From Shewanella profunda (GTDB taxonomy: Bacteria; Pseudomonadota; Gammaproteobacteria; Enterobacterales; Shewanellaceae), in NCBI RefSeq assembly GCF_023283765.1, contig NZ_JAKILG010000006.1:1-64000 (forward strand): a stretch of DNA of 64,000 bases. Reading direction: 5' to 3'. The translations under genes and the position numbers were made by a program. Below are positions 56,601-64,000 of this stretch, piece by piece; within the stretch, counting starts at the first letter, position 1; each line of letters starts with the position of its first letter. The notes under the pieces are model-generated. The model was not told the origin of the DNA. It saw only the letters and a program-made list of their open reading frames with translations, and searched no databases.

Positions 56601-58796
56601 TTACAACAGATCCTGTGGATCCCTATCTAAACTCCAGCGACAACGCTTTGCTTCGGGTAGCTGCTCCACAAGCGGATGAATACGTTCAAACTCTTGCTGC
56701 AGGCGATTGCGATTCTTGGCCTGAAACATTAACTGGCGGCGGAATTTACCCGCTTTTCTGTCCAGTGGCGCAGGCATTGGGCCTATTACCTCAAACTCTT
56801 TATCTTGAGGTAAAAGTGCTGCAAAGGCATTGAGAAAACTGTCGGCATCGCTGGCAGAGTGCGCTTCGGCGCGCACTAGTACCATATGCCATGCGGGTGG
56901 TAATAATGCCTGTTGGCGTTCTTTTAACTGGCTGCGGGCGAATTCGCCATAACCGCGGTGCAGTAAATCGCGAAGAATGGGGTTGTCGCTCTGGTGAGTT
57001 TGCAGCAATACTGTGCCGGGTTTACTGGCGCGGCCAGCACGACCTGCGACTTGAGTATAGAGTTGCCCAAAACGCTCAGGCGCGCGGAAGTCTGCGCTAA
57101 AAAGCGCACCATCGACATCTAGCAATCCAACGAGGGTTACATCGGGGAAATGGTGGCCTTTGGCCAGCATTTGAGTGCCGACTAAGATTTTATATTCACC
57201 CTTATGAATCGCACTTAAATGGTTTTCGAGGGAGCCTTTAAGGCGAGTCGTATCTCGGTCGATGCGCACCACAGGATATTTCGGAAACTCCTGCTGTAAT
57301 GCTTCGGCAAGTTGTTCTGTGCCGATCCCTTGCCCCATTAGCATAGTGCTGCCGCATTTGTGACATTGTTTGGGAATGGCATATTGGTTACCACAATGGT
57401 GGCAGCAAATTTCACCAAGGGATTGATGCACAGTAAAAAATGCATCGCAGCGGTCGCATTCATGTAAGTGCCCACACTCGTGGCATAGCAGGGCTGGCGC
57501 AAAACCACGGCGGTTTAAAAACAGTAATACTTGGTTTCCTGCATCTAAATGCAGCCTAATTTCATTTAATAGTGGTGCCGACATCCCTGCCTTTAGGGGC
57601 AGATTTTTAATATCAATAATACCTTGTCTTACTTTTTTGGCGGCACCTGCGCGCTCACCAAGTTGTAAATGTACATAGCGACCGCTCAAGGCATTTTGCA
57701 GACTTTCGAGTGACGGTGTGGCAGAGCCTAAAATGACAGGGATAGATTCTAAATGGCCACGCATGACCGCTAAGTCGCGGGCGTGATAACCGACGCCTTC
57801 CTGCTGCTTGAAGCTGCTGTCGTGCTCTTCATCGAGAATGATAATCCCAGGGAAAGCCATTGGAGTGAAGAGGGCCGAGCGTGTTCCAATAATGATCGCC
57901 GCCTGTCCGCAGCGGGCTTGGCGCCATGCTTCTAGGCGCTGGTTATCGGTTAAGCCCGAATGTAGAACTGCAACATTGACCTTAAAACGGCGTTTAAATC
58001 GGTTGATGGTTTGCGGCGTTAGGCCAATCTCTGGCACTAAGATCAGCGCCTGCTTGCCTTGTTTTAGAATTTCTTCGAGTACGGCCAAATAGACTTCGGT
58101 TTTACCCGAACCGGTAATACCTTCTAATAAGGTGCAATGATAACCTTGTTGCTGATTTAAAATAGTTACGCCAATAGCTTGTTCTTTATTGAGTCTGTGT
58201 GGTGTTTCATCGAGTTCTAATTGGGTGCGCCAATCAAGGTTCAGTTCGGCGACTTTTTCATGACGGGCAACCCAGCCTTTATCTTCTAAGGCTTTTAACG
58301 CGGTTTTACTGATCTCTAAACTGATCACTTCTTCTTGGGTTAGGCTAGTCTTTTTGAGTAGGTCGAGCAGTTTTTTCTGAGCAGGAGCGCGTTTAACGAT
58401 CTCGGGAGCAATATTTTGCCCTAGATCGGTTAATTGCCAATATTGGATTTTTTGTGGTGCGGCATCGAGTCCCTTACGTAATGCGACAGGGAGAGCTTGA
58501 GTCAGCATTTGCCCTTGGTTGCAGAAGTAGTATCTTGCCGCCCATAAAGTTAATTTATAAAGGGATTCTGGCAATAGTGGCGTGTCGTCAATAAAATCAA
58601 TAACCGCTTTTATTTGCTTTGGCTCTAGGCTACAGCTGTCAGTCACCGCCGTGACTAAACCTATGAGTTGTTGGCGGCCGAAAGGCACTTTAACGCGAAC
58701 ACCAATTTGTGGTGTTTGCGGATAGGTTTCGGGGACGCGGTAACTAAAGTTTTGCCGCATAGGTACAGGTAACGCAACTTCGACAAACAGTGACAT
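56601..58796 (-). CDS. priA: primosomal protein N' (replication restart helicase)
   Basis: 731 residues. Restarts stalled forks by loading DnaB through PriB, DnaT and DnaC. Motifs: Walker A LLEGITGSGKTEVYLAVLEE (about 220-239), Walker B IIILDEEHDSSFKQQEG, the zinc-binding cysteines CHECGHLHECDRCDAFF and CCHHCGNQYAIPKQCHKCGS (about 440-475), then LVGTQMLAKGHHFPDVTLVG and QVAGRAGRA. The N-terminal DNA-binding domain is complete. Confidence 0.97.
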   Translation of the reverse strand: MSLFVEVALPVPMRQNFSYRVPETYPQTPQIGVRVKVPFGRQQLIGLVTAVTDSCSLEPKQIKAVIDFIDDTPLLPESLYKLTLWAARYYFCNQGQMLTQALPVALRKGLDAAPQKIQYWQLTDLGQNIAPEIVKRAPAQKKLLDLLKKTSLTQEEVISLEISKTALKALEDKGWVARHEKVAELNLDWRTQLELDETPHRLNKEQAIGVTILNQQQGYHCTLLEGITGSGKTEVYLAVLEEILKQGKQALILVPEIGLTPQTINRFKRRFKVNVAVLHSGLTDNQRLEAWRQARCGQAAIIIGTRSALFTPMAFPGIIILDEEHDSSFKQQEGVGYHARDLAVMRGHLESIPVILGSATPSLESLQNALSGRYVHLQLGERAGAAKKVRQGIIDIKNLPLKAGMSAPLLNEIRLHLDAGNQVLLFLNRRGFAPALLCHECGHLHECDRCDAFFTVHQSLGEICCHHCGNQYAIPKQCHKCGSTMLMGQGIGTEQLAEALQQEFPKYPVVRIDRDTTRLKGSLENHLSAIHKGEYKILVGTQMLAKGHHFPDVTLVGLLDVDGALFSADFRAPERFGQLYTQVAGRAGRASKPGTVLLQTHQSDNPILRDLLHRGYGEFARSQLKERQQALLPPAWHMVLVRAEAHSASDADSFLNAFAALLPQDKEFEVIGPMPAPLDRKAGKFRRQLMFQAKNRNRLQQEFERIHPLVEQLPEAKRCRWSLDRDPQDLL

Positions 58797-58900
58797 ATGC
58801 TAGGCAAGTCTTAAATGGGAATGGGGTTTAGTGTACTCAGCACGGCTAGCAAGGGCTAGTCCTAATGATGGTTTATCCAAGGATAGTGGAGATTAAATTA

Positions 58901-59767
58901 ATGGCTAATATAGTGAAATCATTAGGTCTATTCATCTTAGTTTGCAGTGCATCTTCGATGGCCCAAGTGTCCCATGTGAGTATCAATAGCATGATGTTTG
59001 AGCTGGGGACTTATCCTAAGATGCGCCTCAATGTGATTACTGAAAATCAGGATATAACACGCCTCGAATTTGTTCTGCGTCAGTCAGGCAGTGAAGAGAA
59101 GTTGATGGCGCAGGAACTCAATCGCTTTTTAGTGTTACTAACTGGAGTTGAAGATGTTAAAGATCCTAAGGCGCAGTTAGTGGTGAGGGAATATCGTGTT
59201 GATCGCTGGTATGAGGTTAAAAATATCCCACTTTTTGCAGAGCCCGCTGCAGTTGCTAATAAATCCACTTCAGTGACTTCGGCAACAATATCTCAAGGCG
59301 TTAAATCTGCAGACCTTAGTTCCAAAGTAATGCTAAACAAAGTGGATATAGTGACAACAGAACCAATGGCATCACCTGCGGTTTCACCGAGCAACTTAAC
59401 CCCTATGACTAAAAGCATAGACCCTGAGTCTATCGTCACCACGGGTTTGACATTTTCTAAAGATGAGCCAGCGCCAGTATCGAATGACCAACCCAAGATG
59501 GTATCAACTAAGGAATGCTCGCTGAATTATGTCTCAAGCGAAACCCTCTGGCGAATTGCAAATCGTTACGCGAGCGAGTGGAATGTGAGTGTTTATGGTG
59601 CAATGCTTGCTATATATGATGCCAATCCGAAGGCATTCTCTAAAAATAAAATCAATGCGTTAAGAGGCGATGTAACGCTTTACTGTCCATCAACAAATCT
59701 GTTGGCACAGTACCCCGATGCGAAAGAGGCCAAGGCTATCTTTGAGGCGAAGCAGGCGGGCAAATAA
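58901..59767 (+). CDS. FimV/HubP N-terminal-like protein with LysM-type end
   Basis: 288 residues from ATG 58901 (MANIVKSLGLFILVCSASSM), with GGAG 9 bases upstream. Signal peptide, then a beta-rich N-terminal domain (about 20-105), a Ser/Thr/Pro linker, and a FimV-type peptidoglycan-binding region: SSETLWRIANRYASEWNVSV (about 219-238), GAMLAIYDANPKAFSKNKIN, ALRGDVTLYCP. No large cytoplasmic C-terminus, so it is not a full polar organiser. Divergent from priA across 104 bases. Confidence 0.82.
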   Translation: MANIVKSLGLFILVCSASSMAQVSHVSINSMMFELGTYPKMRLNVITENQDITRLEFVLRQSGSEEKLMAQELNRFLVLLTGVEDVKDPKAQLVVREYRVDRWYEVKNIPLFAEPAAVANKSTSVTSATISQGVKSADLSSKVMLNKVDIVTTEPMASPAVSPSNLTPMTKSIDPESIVTTGLTFSKDEPAPVSNDQPKMVSTKECSLNYVSSETLWRIANRYASEWNVSVYGAMLAIYDANPKAFSKNKINALRGDVTLYCPSTNLLAQYPDAKEAKAIFEAKQAGK

Positions 59768-59945
59768 GGGCGAGAGATAACGGCAATATAGTGCCGAATT
59801 ATCTGTTAAACGCTCAGATAATCTACTTGTATCCGCAGTGGCAATACTGTAGCATTCTGCGCCCTAACATATCGTTATTAACTGCATGTGGTGTCCGACT
59901 AAGGGTTGGAAGAGCGACATGGCCTTACATTTTGAGGTAATCCCA

Positions 59946-60158
59946 ATGAAATCAGGTATCCACCCAGCATACGCAGTTATTACTGCAAACTGTACTTGTG
60001 GCAACGTAATCAAAGTAAACTCTACTGCTGGTAAAGACCTGCACTTAGACGTTTGTGGTGCATGTCACCCATTCTACACAGGTACACAAAAAGTTGTTGA
60101 TACAGGCGGTCGTATCGACAAATTCAACAAGCGCTTTGCAGTGCTTGCTAAGAAATAA
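59946..60158 (+). CDS. rpmE: 50S ribosomal protein L31, zinc-binding form
   Basis: 70 residues from ATG 59946 ([20 protein letters not shown]), with GAGGT 8 bases upstream; the frame continues 20 codons farther but L31 begins here. Cysteines CTC (16, 18) and CGAC (37, 40) are the zinc ligands of the C+ form. Typical tail [17 protein letters not shown]. Confidence 0.97.
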   Translation: MKSGIHPAYAVITANCTCGNVIKVNSTAGKDLHLDVCGACHPFYTGTQKVVDTGGRIDKFNKRFAVLAKK

Positions 60159-60177
60159 TTGCGACAGCAATGTTTCC

Positions 60178-60201
60178 AAAAGGCGCCCTAGGCGCCTTTT
60201 T
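60178..60201 (+). terminator. rpmE terminator
   Basis: AAAGGCGCC/GGCGCCTTT (60179-60199) with a CTA loop, followed by TTG. It lies 20 bases past the rpmE stop. Confidence 0.93.
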
Positions 60202-60240
60202 GCTTTTCTATCTTTGACCTCTATAGCTTTATTTCCTGCA

Positions 60241-60345
60241 TGTGACCCGTCCTAAATAGCGTTGACACTTTTCAAACTCATTTTGGAGAGTGTAATGACT
60301 TCAACAATTAAAAAATCATCAACACTGTGGGATCTGACGCTTTAA
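60241..60345 (+). mobile_element. possible IS3-family left-end fragment
   Basis: TGTGACCCGTCCTAAATAGC followed by GTTGACAC resembles the terminal inverted repeat and leader of IS3-family elements. About 50 bases inside, after GGAGAG, an ATG (60295) opens a 16-codon frame that stops at once (MTSTIKKSSTLWDLTL). No transposase body or right end is found. From 60346 to 60718 I see only AT-rich DNA and the malic-enzyme promoter region. Confidence 0.35.
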
Positions 60346-60718
60346 CGCAGTAAAGCGAGGTATTTACAGCAATTAACTATAAGATAATTGAGGTTAGCCA
60401 CCTTTATTGTAATTTAGCCAAAATTTATCGTGGATTATGGTTGTAATGCGCATTATTTAGGTGAAATTTAAGTTTGTTTCCTACAAAAAGTGCATTGGTA
60501 ATCATGTCTTATCCACGCAGATAAGTTTATAAAACTTAGCTTAGAGACCAGATTGACATGCAAAGGTGAAATTTCTCAATCTCTTATTTAAAAATCACTG
60601 TGATTGGCGTATCTTACCCCTCACCTACAAAGTCGACAGATGTCTCAAAAATGAGCAAATCTGGGCTGACTAGGCCTACTCCCATACCATTATAAATGTC
60701 GCATTTCAGGATTTTAAA

Positions 60719-61963
60719 ATGTCAGATATTCGTCAACAAGCACTCGATTATCATGAATTCCCCGTTCCAGGTAAAACCGCAGTCTGTCTCACCAAACCCG
60801 CAGAAACGAGCCACGATCTCGCCCTAGCATATAGCCCAGGTGTCGCAGAGCCTGTACGTGAAATTGCCGTTAATCCTGACAATGCATATCGTTACACCAA
60901 TAAAGGCAATACAGTCGCTGTGATCACCAATGGCACTGCGATTCTTGGTCTTGGTAACTTAGGCCCGTTAGCATCAAAGCCTGTGATGGAAGGTAAAGCC
61001 CTACTATTCAAGCATTTTGCCAATATCGACTCGACGGATATTGAAATTACCCACAATACTCCTGAAGAATTTATCAACACTGTTGCGGCTATTGCAGATA
61101 CCTTCGGTGGTATTAACCTCGAAGATATTAAATCCCCCGAATGTTTTGTGATTGAACGCGAGTTGATCGCCCGTTGTAAAGTGCCAGTGTTTCATGATGA
61201 TCAGCATGGAACGGCAATTGTTACCGCAGCCGGTATGATTAACGCCCTTGAAATTCAAGGAAAATTAATTAGCGATGCGACATTTGTTTGTATGGGTGCA
61301 GGTGCTGCGGCTATCGCTTGTATGACAATGTTAGTGAAGTGTGGTGCTAATCGCGCCAATATTTATATGTTAGATACTAAAGGTGTTATCCATTCTGGTC
61401 GTACCGATCTTAATGAATACAAAGCATTATTTGCCAATGATACCGATAAACGCACTTTACAAGATGTGATTAAAGGTGCCGATGTATTTTTAGGTTTATC
61501 TGGGCCAGATGTGATTGGTGCACAAGATGTTGCCATGATGGCTGACAAGCCAGTTATTTTTGCTTGCTCAAATCCAGATCCTGAAATTAAACCTGCACTT
61601 GCCCATGCAATTCGCAGTGACTTGATTATGGGAACGGGTCGTAGCGATTACCCAAATCAAGTGAATAACGTACTTTGTTTCCCATTTATTTTCCGTGGTG
61701 CCTTAGATGTGCGAGCTTCTCGCATTAATGATGAGATGAAAATCGCCGCCGTACATGCTATCGCTGCATTAGCCAAGGAGCCTGTACCTGATAGTGTACT
61801 TAAAGCTTACCCTAAGGTGAGTTCATTAAGCTTTGGCCCCGAGTATGTGTTACCAAAACCTATGGATCCACGACTATTACCTCAGGTTGCCCGTGCCGTT
61901 GCGCAGGCTGCTATTGAGTCGGGAGTGGCGGCAATCACTACGCTTCCCAAATATGCTGATTAA
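60719..61963 (+). CDS. malic enzyme, short form
   Basis: 414 residues. Oxidative decarboxylation of malate to pyruvate with NAD(P). Motifs: LAYSPGVAEPVREIAVNPDN (about 34-53), KPVMEGKALLFKHF, FHDDQHGTAIVTAAG (about 157-171), nucleotide-binding FVCMGAGAAAIACMTM (about 190-205) and FACSNPDPEI. It lacks the C-terminal phosphotransacetylase-like domain of MaeB, so it is the single-module bacterial type. Cofactor choice is not evident. It links the C4 acids of respiration to pyruvate. Confidence 0.94.
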   Translation: MSDIRQQALDYHEFPVPGKTAVCLTKPAETSHDLALAYSPGVAEPVREIAVNPDNAYRYTNKGNTVAVITNGTAILGLGNLGPLASKPVMEGKALLFKHFANIDSTDIEITHNTPEEFINTVAAIADTFGGINLEDIKSPECFVIERELIARCKVPVFHDDQHGTAIVTAAGMINALEIQGKLISDATFVCMGAGAAAIACMTMLVKCGANRANIYMLDTKGVIHSGRTDLNEYKALFANDTDKRTLQDVIKGADVFLGLSGPDVIGAQDVAMMADKPVIFACSNPDPEIKPALAHAIRSDLIMGTGRSDYPNQVNNVLCFPFIFRGALDVRASRINDEMKIAAVHAIAALAKEPVPDSVLKAYPKVSSLSFGPEYVLPKPMDPRLLPQVARAVAQAAIESGVAAITTLPKYAD

Positions 61964-61986
61964 GTAAAAAAGTGGTCAATAATCTG

Positions 61987-62014
61987 AAAAGAGGCTCATT
62001 GGCCTCTTTTTTGG
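61987..62014 (+). terminator. malic-enzyme terminator
   Basis: AAAAGAGGC/GCCTCTTTT (61987-62010) with a 6-base loop, followed by TT and GG. It lies 24 bases past the stop. Confidence 0.9.
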
Positions 62015-62150
62015 TTTTTAGCTGCAGTGAAAGTCGCCTATCCTTAGTTGCCTTTTGGGCTATGCTACTGAATAATCAGGGAGCAGCATTTGTTGAGCTA
62101 GTGTTAAATACGCACCGATAATTATAATAATACTGCAGGATAGCGGATCG

Positions 62151-64000
62151 ATGAAATTCACTCGAATGTTAACTACAAAATTGACCAGTTTTTGGTTGAT
62201 GTCTTTGGCTGCAATTGCTTTTATATTTTTACTCTGTGCCACCATGAGTTTTGTGCAACTGACCTATAAGTTTCAGCAGCAAAAAGTGGCAGAACTCGAA
62301 TCTATGCTTGTTAATCATTACCATGCCCAATCTGGTTGGGAATTGGACTCTTGGTTACCTCCGCTCTTGCTAGCATACAATACCGTTGAATTCAGGTTGA
62401 CCTTAAAAACCGACGTGTTATTCGCGTATCAGGGCAATGTGTTAACGCAAAATGCCATGGTATATAACCATCAGCTTGATCCAAATTCAGATCTGCGAAT
62501 GTCACTTATTTTGCCACAACCATTTGATCTATATGATGTAAGTTGGTACGAGCTTTTAATCCTCGCAGTGGGCATACTCGCCATCATTGCGTTGGTGCGT
62601 TTTGGGTATGTGTGGTTTTCACAGCAGCTAGATGGCATTGAAGAATTAGCCCTACGGAGCCGCTTAATCTTACAAGGGAAACATGAGCAAGCGCTTGCTA
62701 GTCCCGGTAAGGGGAAACCTCGGTTGATTAATCGTGCACTGACAAAATTACTTGAAGAGTTACAGGATGCGCAAAAGGAGCGTGGTCGTTTCGACAAATT
62801 TATTCGTTCCAATACCTTTTTAGATGCTGAAACCCGCATTGGTAATCGACTTTTCTTAAATAACCGCCTAGATGCCCTGAGCCACAATCAAGGTATGGTT
62901 GCCCATGGGGTTATTTACCTATTAGAAATGGATGATCTCGATTTATTGCAGCAGGCCAAAGGCGAGTCGGTGGCAAAAGAGCTTTTAAATGCCACAGTAA
63001 ACGGAATTAATCAGATCCTACAAACCTTACCAAACAGTATTTTTGCCCGCCGTTCCCATAATCAATTTGCCATTGTGGTACCCCAAGTCTCTTTGATTGA
63101 AGCTGATCAACTCGCCAGTAAACTCCTAAAGGTTTGCTTGAGCCAGCCGTTAACGGATGTGGACAATCGCGACAATTTTTTCCACTTGGGTTGTGCTTAT
63201 TTTACCGCTGGAGACAACGCAACGCAGTTGATTGACGAGGCGGATATGGCCCTACGCGCCGCCCAATTACAGGGTAACAGTAATTGGTTTATGTACGATA
63301 AGGGCGCTATCGATGAAGAATTTGCTAAGGGCTCTGTGCGTTGGCGTAGTTTTTTAGAGAATACGTTAGTTCAGCGGCGCTTTTTTCCTTTTAGCCAACC
63401 CGTTATTGATTCAGATGCGAACGAACACCATAAGGAAATTTTCACCCGTGCAAGGGATAATCAAGGTGCGTTAATTCGTGCAACTCTTTTTATCCCTATG
63501 GCCAATAAGTGTGGATTAATGCCGCAGATCGAGCGGCAGATGATTGAGCGTGTTTTAGCTTTACTTACGAATGAGCGACATAGCAAACAAGTCTATAGTG
63601 TGAACTTAAGTCTAGACTCCTTAACGAGCCGCGCCTTTAGTCAATGGCTAAAAACGACGTTGTTGGAATACCGACATTTGACGCCAAGGCTGATGTTCGA
63701 GATCTCTGAGGATATTGTTATTCAACATCAAGCCAAGCTACAGCCTAAGTTGGACATGATCCGCAAAATGGGAGCAAGGCTCTGTGTCGACCACGTTGGT
63801 CAGCAAGTGGTAGGCACTTATTATATTCGTGAATGTCATTTTGACATGATTAAACTCCATCGCTCCATTGTTCGGCATATCCACTTGCGCCCTGAAAATC
63901 AGCTTTTTATCCGCAGTCTGATCGGTGGTTTATATCGCACCGAAGTGCAAGTCTGCGCCGAAGGGGTGGAGGTGTTTGAAGAATGGCAAACATTACAAAT
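62151..64000 (+). CDS. csrD: CsrD/MshH-like protein with degenerate GGDEF and EAL domains (cut at the window end)
   Basis: The frame runs from ATG 62151 to the window edge without a stop (616 codons). Two membrane helices (about 13-34 and 143-165) enclose a periplasmic domain; a HAMP-like linker follows. The GGDEF domain is degenerate: FARRSHNQFAIVV stands where GGDEF should be. The EAL domain lacks the signature too (QPVIDSD where E-x-L is expected). CsrD has this layout and targets CsrB/CsrC RNAs for RNase E without touching c-di-GMP. In Vibrio and Shewanella its gene (mshH) heads the MSHA pilus cluster, which may lie beyond the edge. GGATCG is a weak ribosome site. Confidence 0.85.
   Translation, partial: MKFTRMLTTKLTSFWLMSLAAIAFIFLLCATMSFVQLTYKFQQQKVAELESMLVNHYHAQSGWELDSWLPPLLLAYNTVEFRLTLKTDVLFAYQGNVLTQNAMVYNHQLDPNSDLRMSLILPQPFDLYDVSWYELLILAVGILAIIALVRFGYVWFSQQLDGIEELALRSRLILQGKHEQALASPGKGKPRLINRALTKLLEELQDAQKERGRFDKFIRSNTFLDAETRIGNRLFLNNRLDALSHNQGMVAHGVIYLLEMDDLDLLQQAKGESVAKELLNATVNGINQILQTLPNSIFARRSHNQFAIVVPQVSLIEADQLASKLLKVCLSQPLTDVDNRDNFFHLGCAYFTAGDNATQLIDEADMALRAAQLQGNSNWFMYDKGAIDEEFAKGSVRWRSFLENTLVQRRFFPFSQPVIDSDANEHHKEIFTRARDNQGALIRATLFIPMANKCGLMPQIERQMIERVLALLTNERHSKQVYSVNLSLDSLTSRAFSQWLKTTLLEYRHLTPRLMFEISEDIVIQHQAKLQPKLDMIRKMGARLCVDHVGQQVVGTYYIRECHFDMIKLHRSIVRHIHLRPENQLFIRSLIGGLYRTEVQVCAEGVEVFEEWQTLQ

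Noticed and set aside
62471..62887. 138-codon minus-strand frame
   Set aside because: It lies wholly inside the csrD reading frame, which continues open and has clear domain features.

Overview
The window reads as a chromosomal segment of a Shewanella-type gammaproteobacterium. The main reasons are an octaheme tetrathionate reductase beside a TtrRS-like sensor pair, the order ubiE-ubiJ-ubiB-tatABC-tatD-hemB, a RegBA-like redox pair, a CsrD/MshH-type protein at the right end, and many chemotaxis and c-di-GMP proteins. I see no prophage, CRISPR array, complete insertion sequence or tRNA. Every assignment comes from reading motifs, not from database searches.

Layout. 1-0.2 kb: end of an rRNA operon (5S rRNA and terminator). 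0.5-9.3 kb: a tightly packed leftward operon for ubiquinone (ubiE, ubiJ, ubiB), twin-arginine export (tatA, tatB, tatC), tatD, a membrane diguanylate cyclase and haem synthesis (hemB). 9.5-11.2 kb: formimidoylglutamase and RraA. 11.5-15.4 kb: rightward small membrane protein, then a PAP2 phosphatase and a glycosyltransferase behind an 11-bp phased PhoB-like operator, then a lipase-like protein. 15.5-19.7 kb: chemoreceptor, DedA protein, Mn-dependent pyrophosphatase and a YhcH protein, followed by the 21-codon stump of a lost outer-membrane barrel gene. 20.1-24.1 kb: Lon-N-domain protein, pseudouridine synthase and RegB/RegA-like redox regulators. 24.2-26.5 kb: a DesR-type regulator whose DesK-type kinase has lost its phosphoacceptor region, plus a TPR protein.

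26.6-33.0 kb is the accessory part: an FeS-type photolyase with a decayed SDR gene behind it, a TacAT-type toxin-antitoxin operon with a repeated operator, a 38-codon stump resembling the C-terminus of a BREX PglX methylase, an intact AT-rich DUF262-DUF1524 (GmrSD/BrxU-like) predicted restriction nuclease, and a cluster of tandem structured repeats. This looks like the scar of a defence island in which one predicted nuclease and one toxin-antitoxin pair survive. A 264-bp MITE-like element sits just upstream of hslV, and a dihydrofolate reductase-family gene beyond it has an internal deletion.

36.5-42.1 kb: TtrR/TtrS-like regulators, a MOT1-like oxyanion transporter and octaheme tetrathionate reductase, a plausible sulfur-oxyanion respiration module. 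42.8-50.9 kb: periplasmic binding protein, Sel1-repeat protein, MscS channel, a fold-III ornithine/lysine decarboxylase, YdcH, and a convergent pair for nucleoside use (udp and a Tsx-like channel). 51.4-53.7 kb: an NfeD protein with two adjacent SPFH proteins. 54.0-58.8 kb: leftward priA-argS-ftsN-like. 58.9-64 kb: a FimV-like LysM protein, rpmE, a short malic enzyme and the start of csrD/mshH, cut by the window edge.
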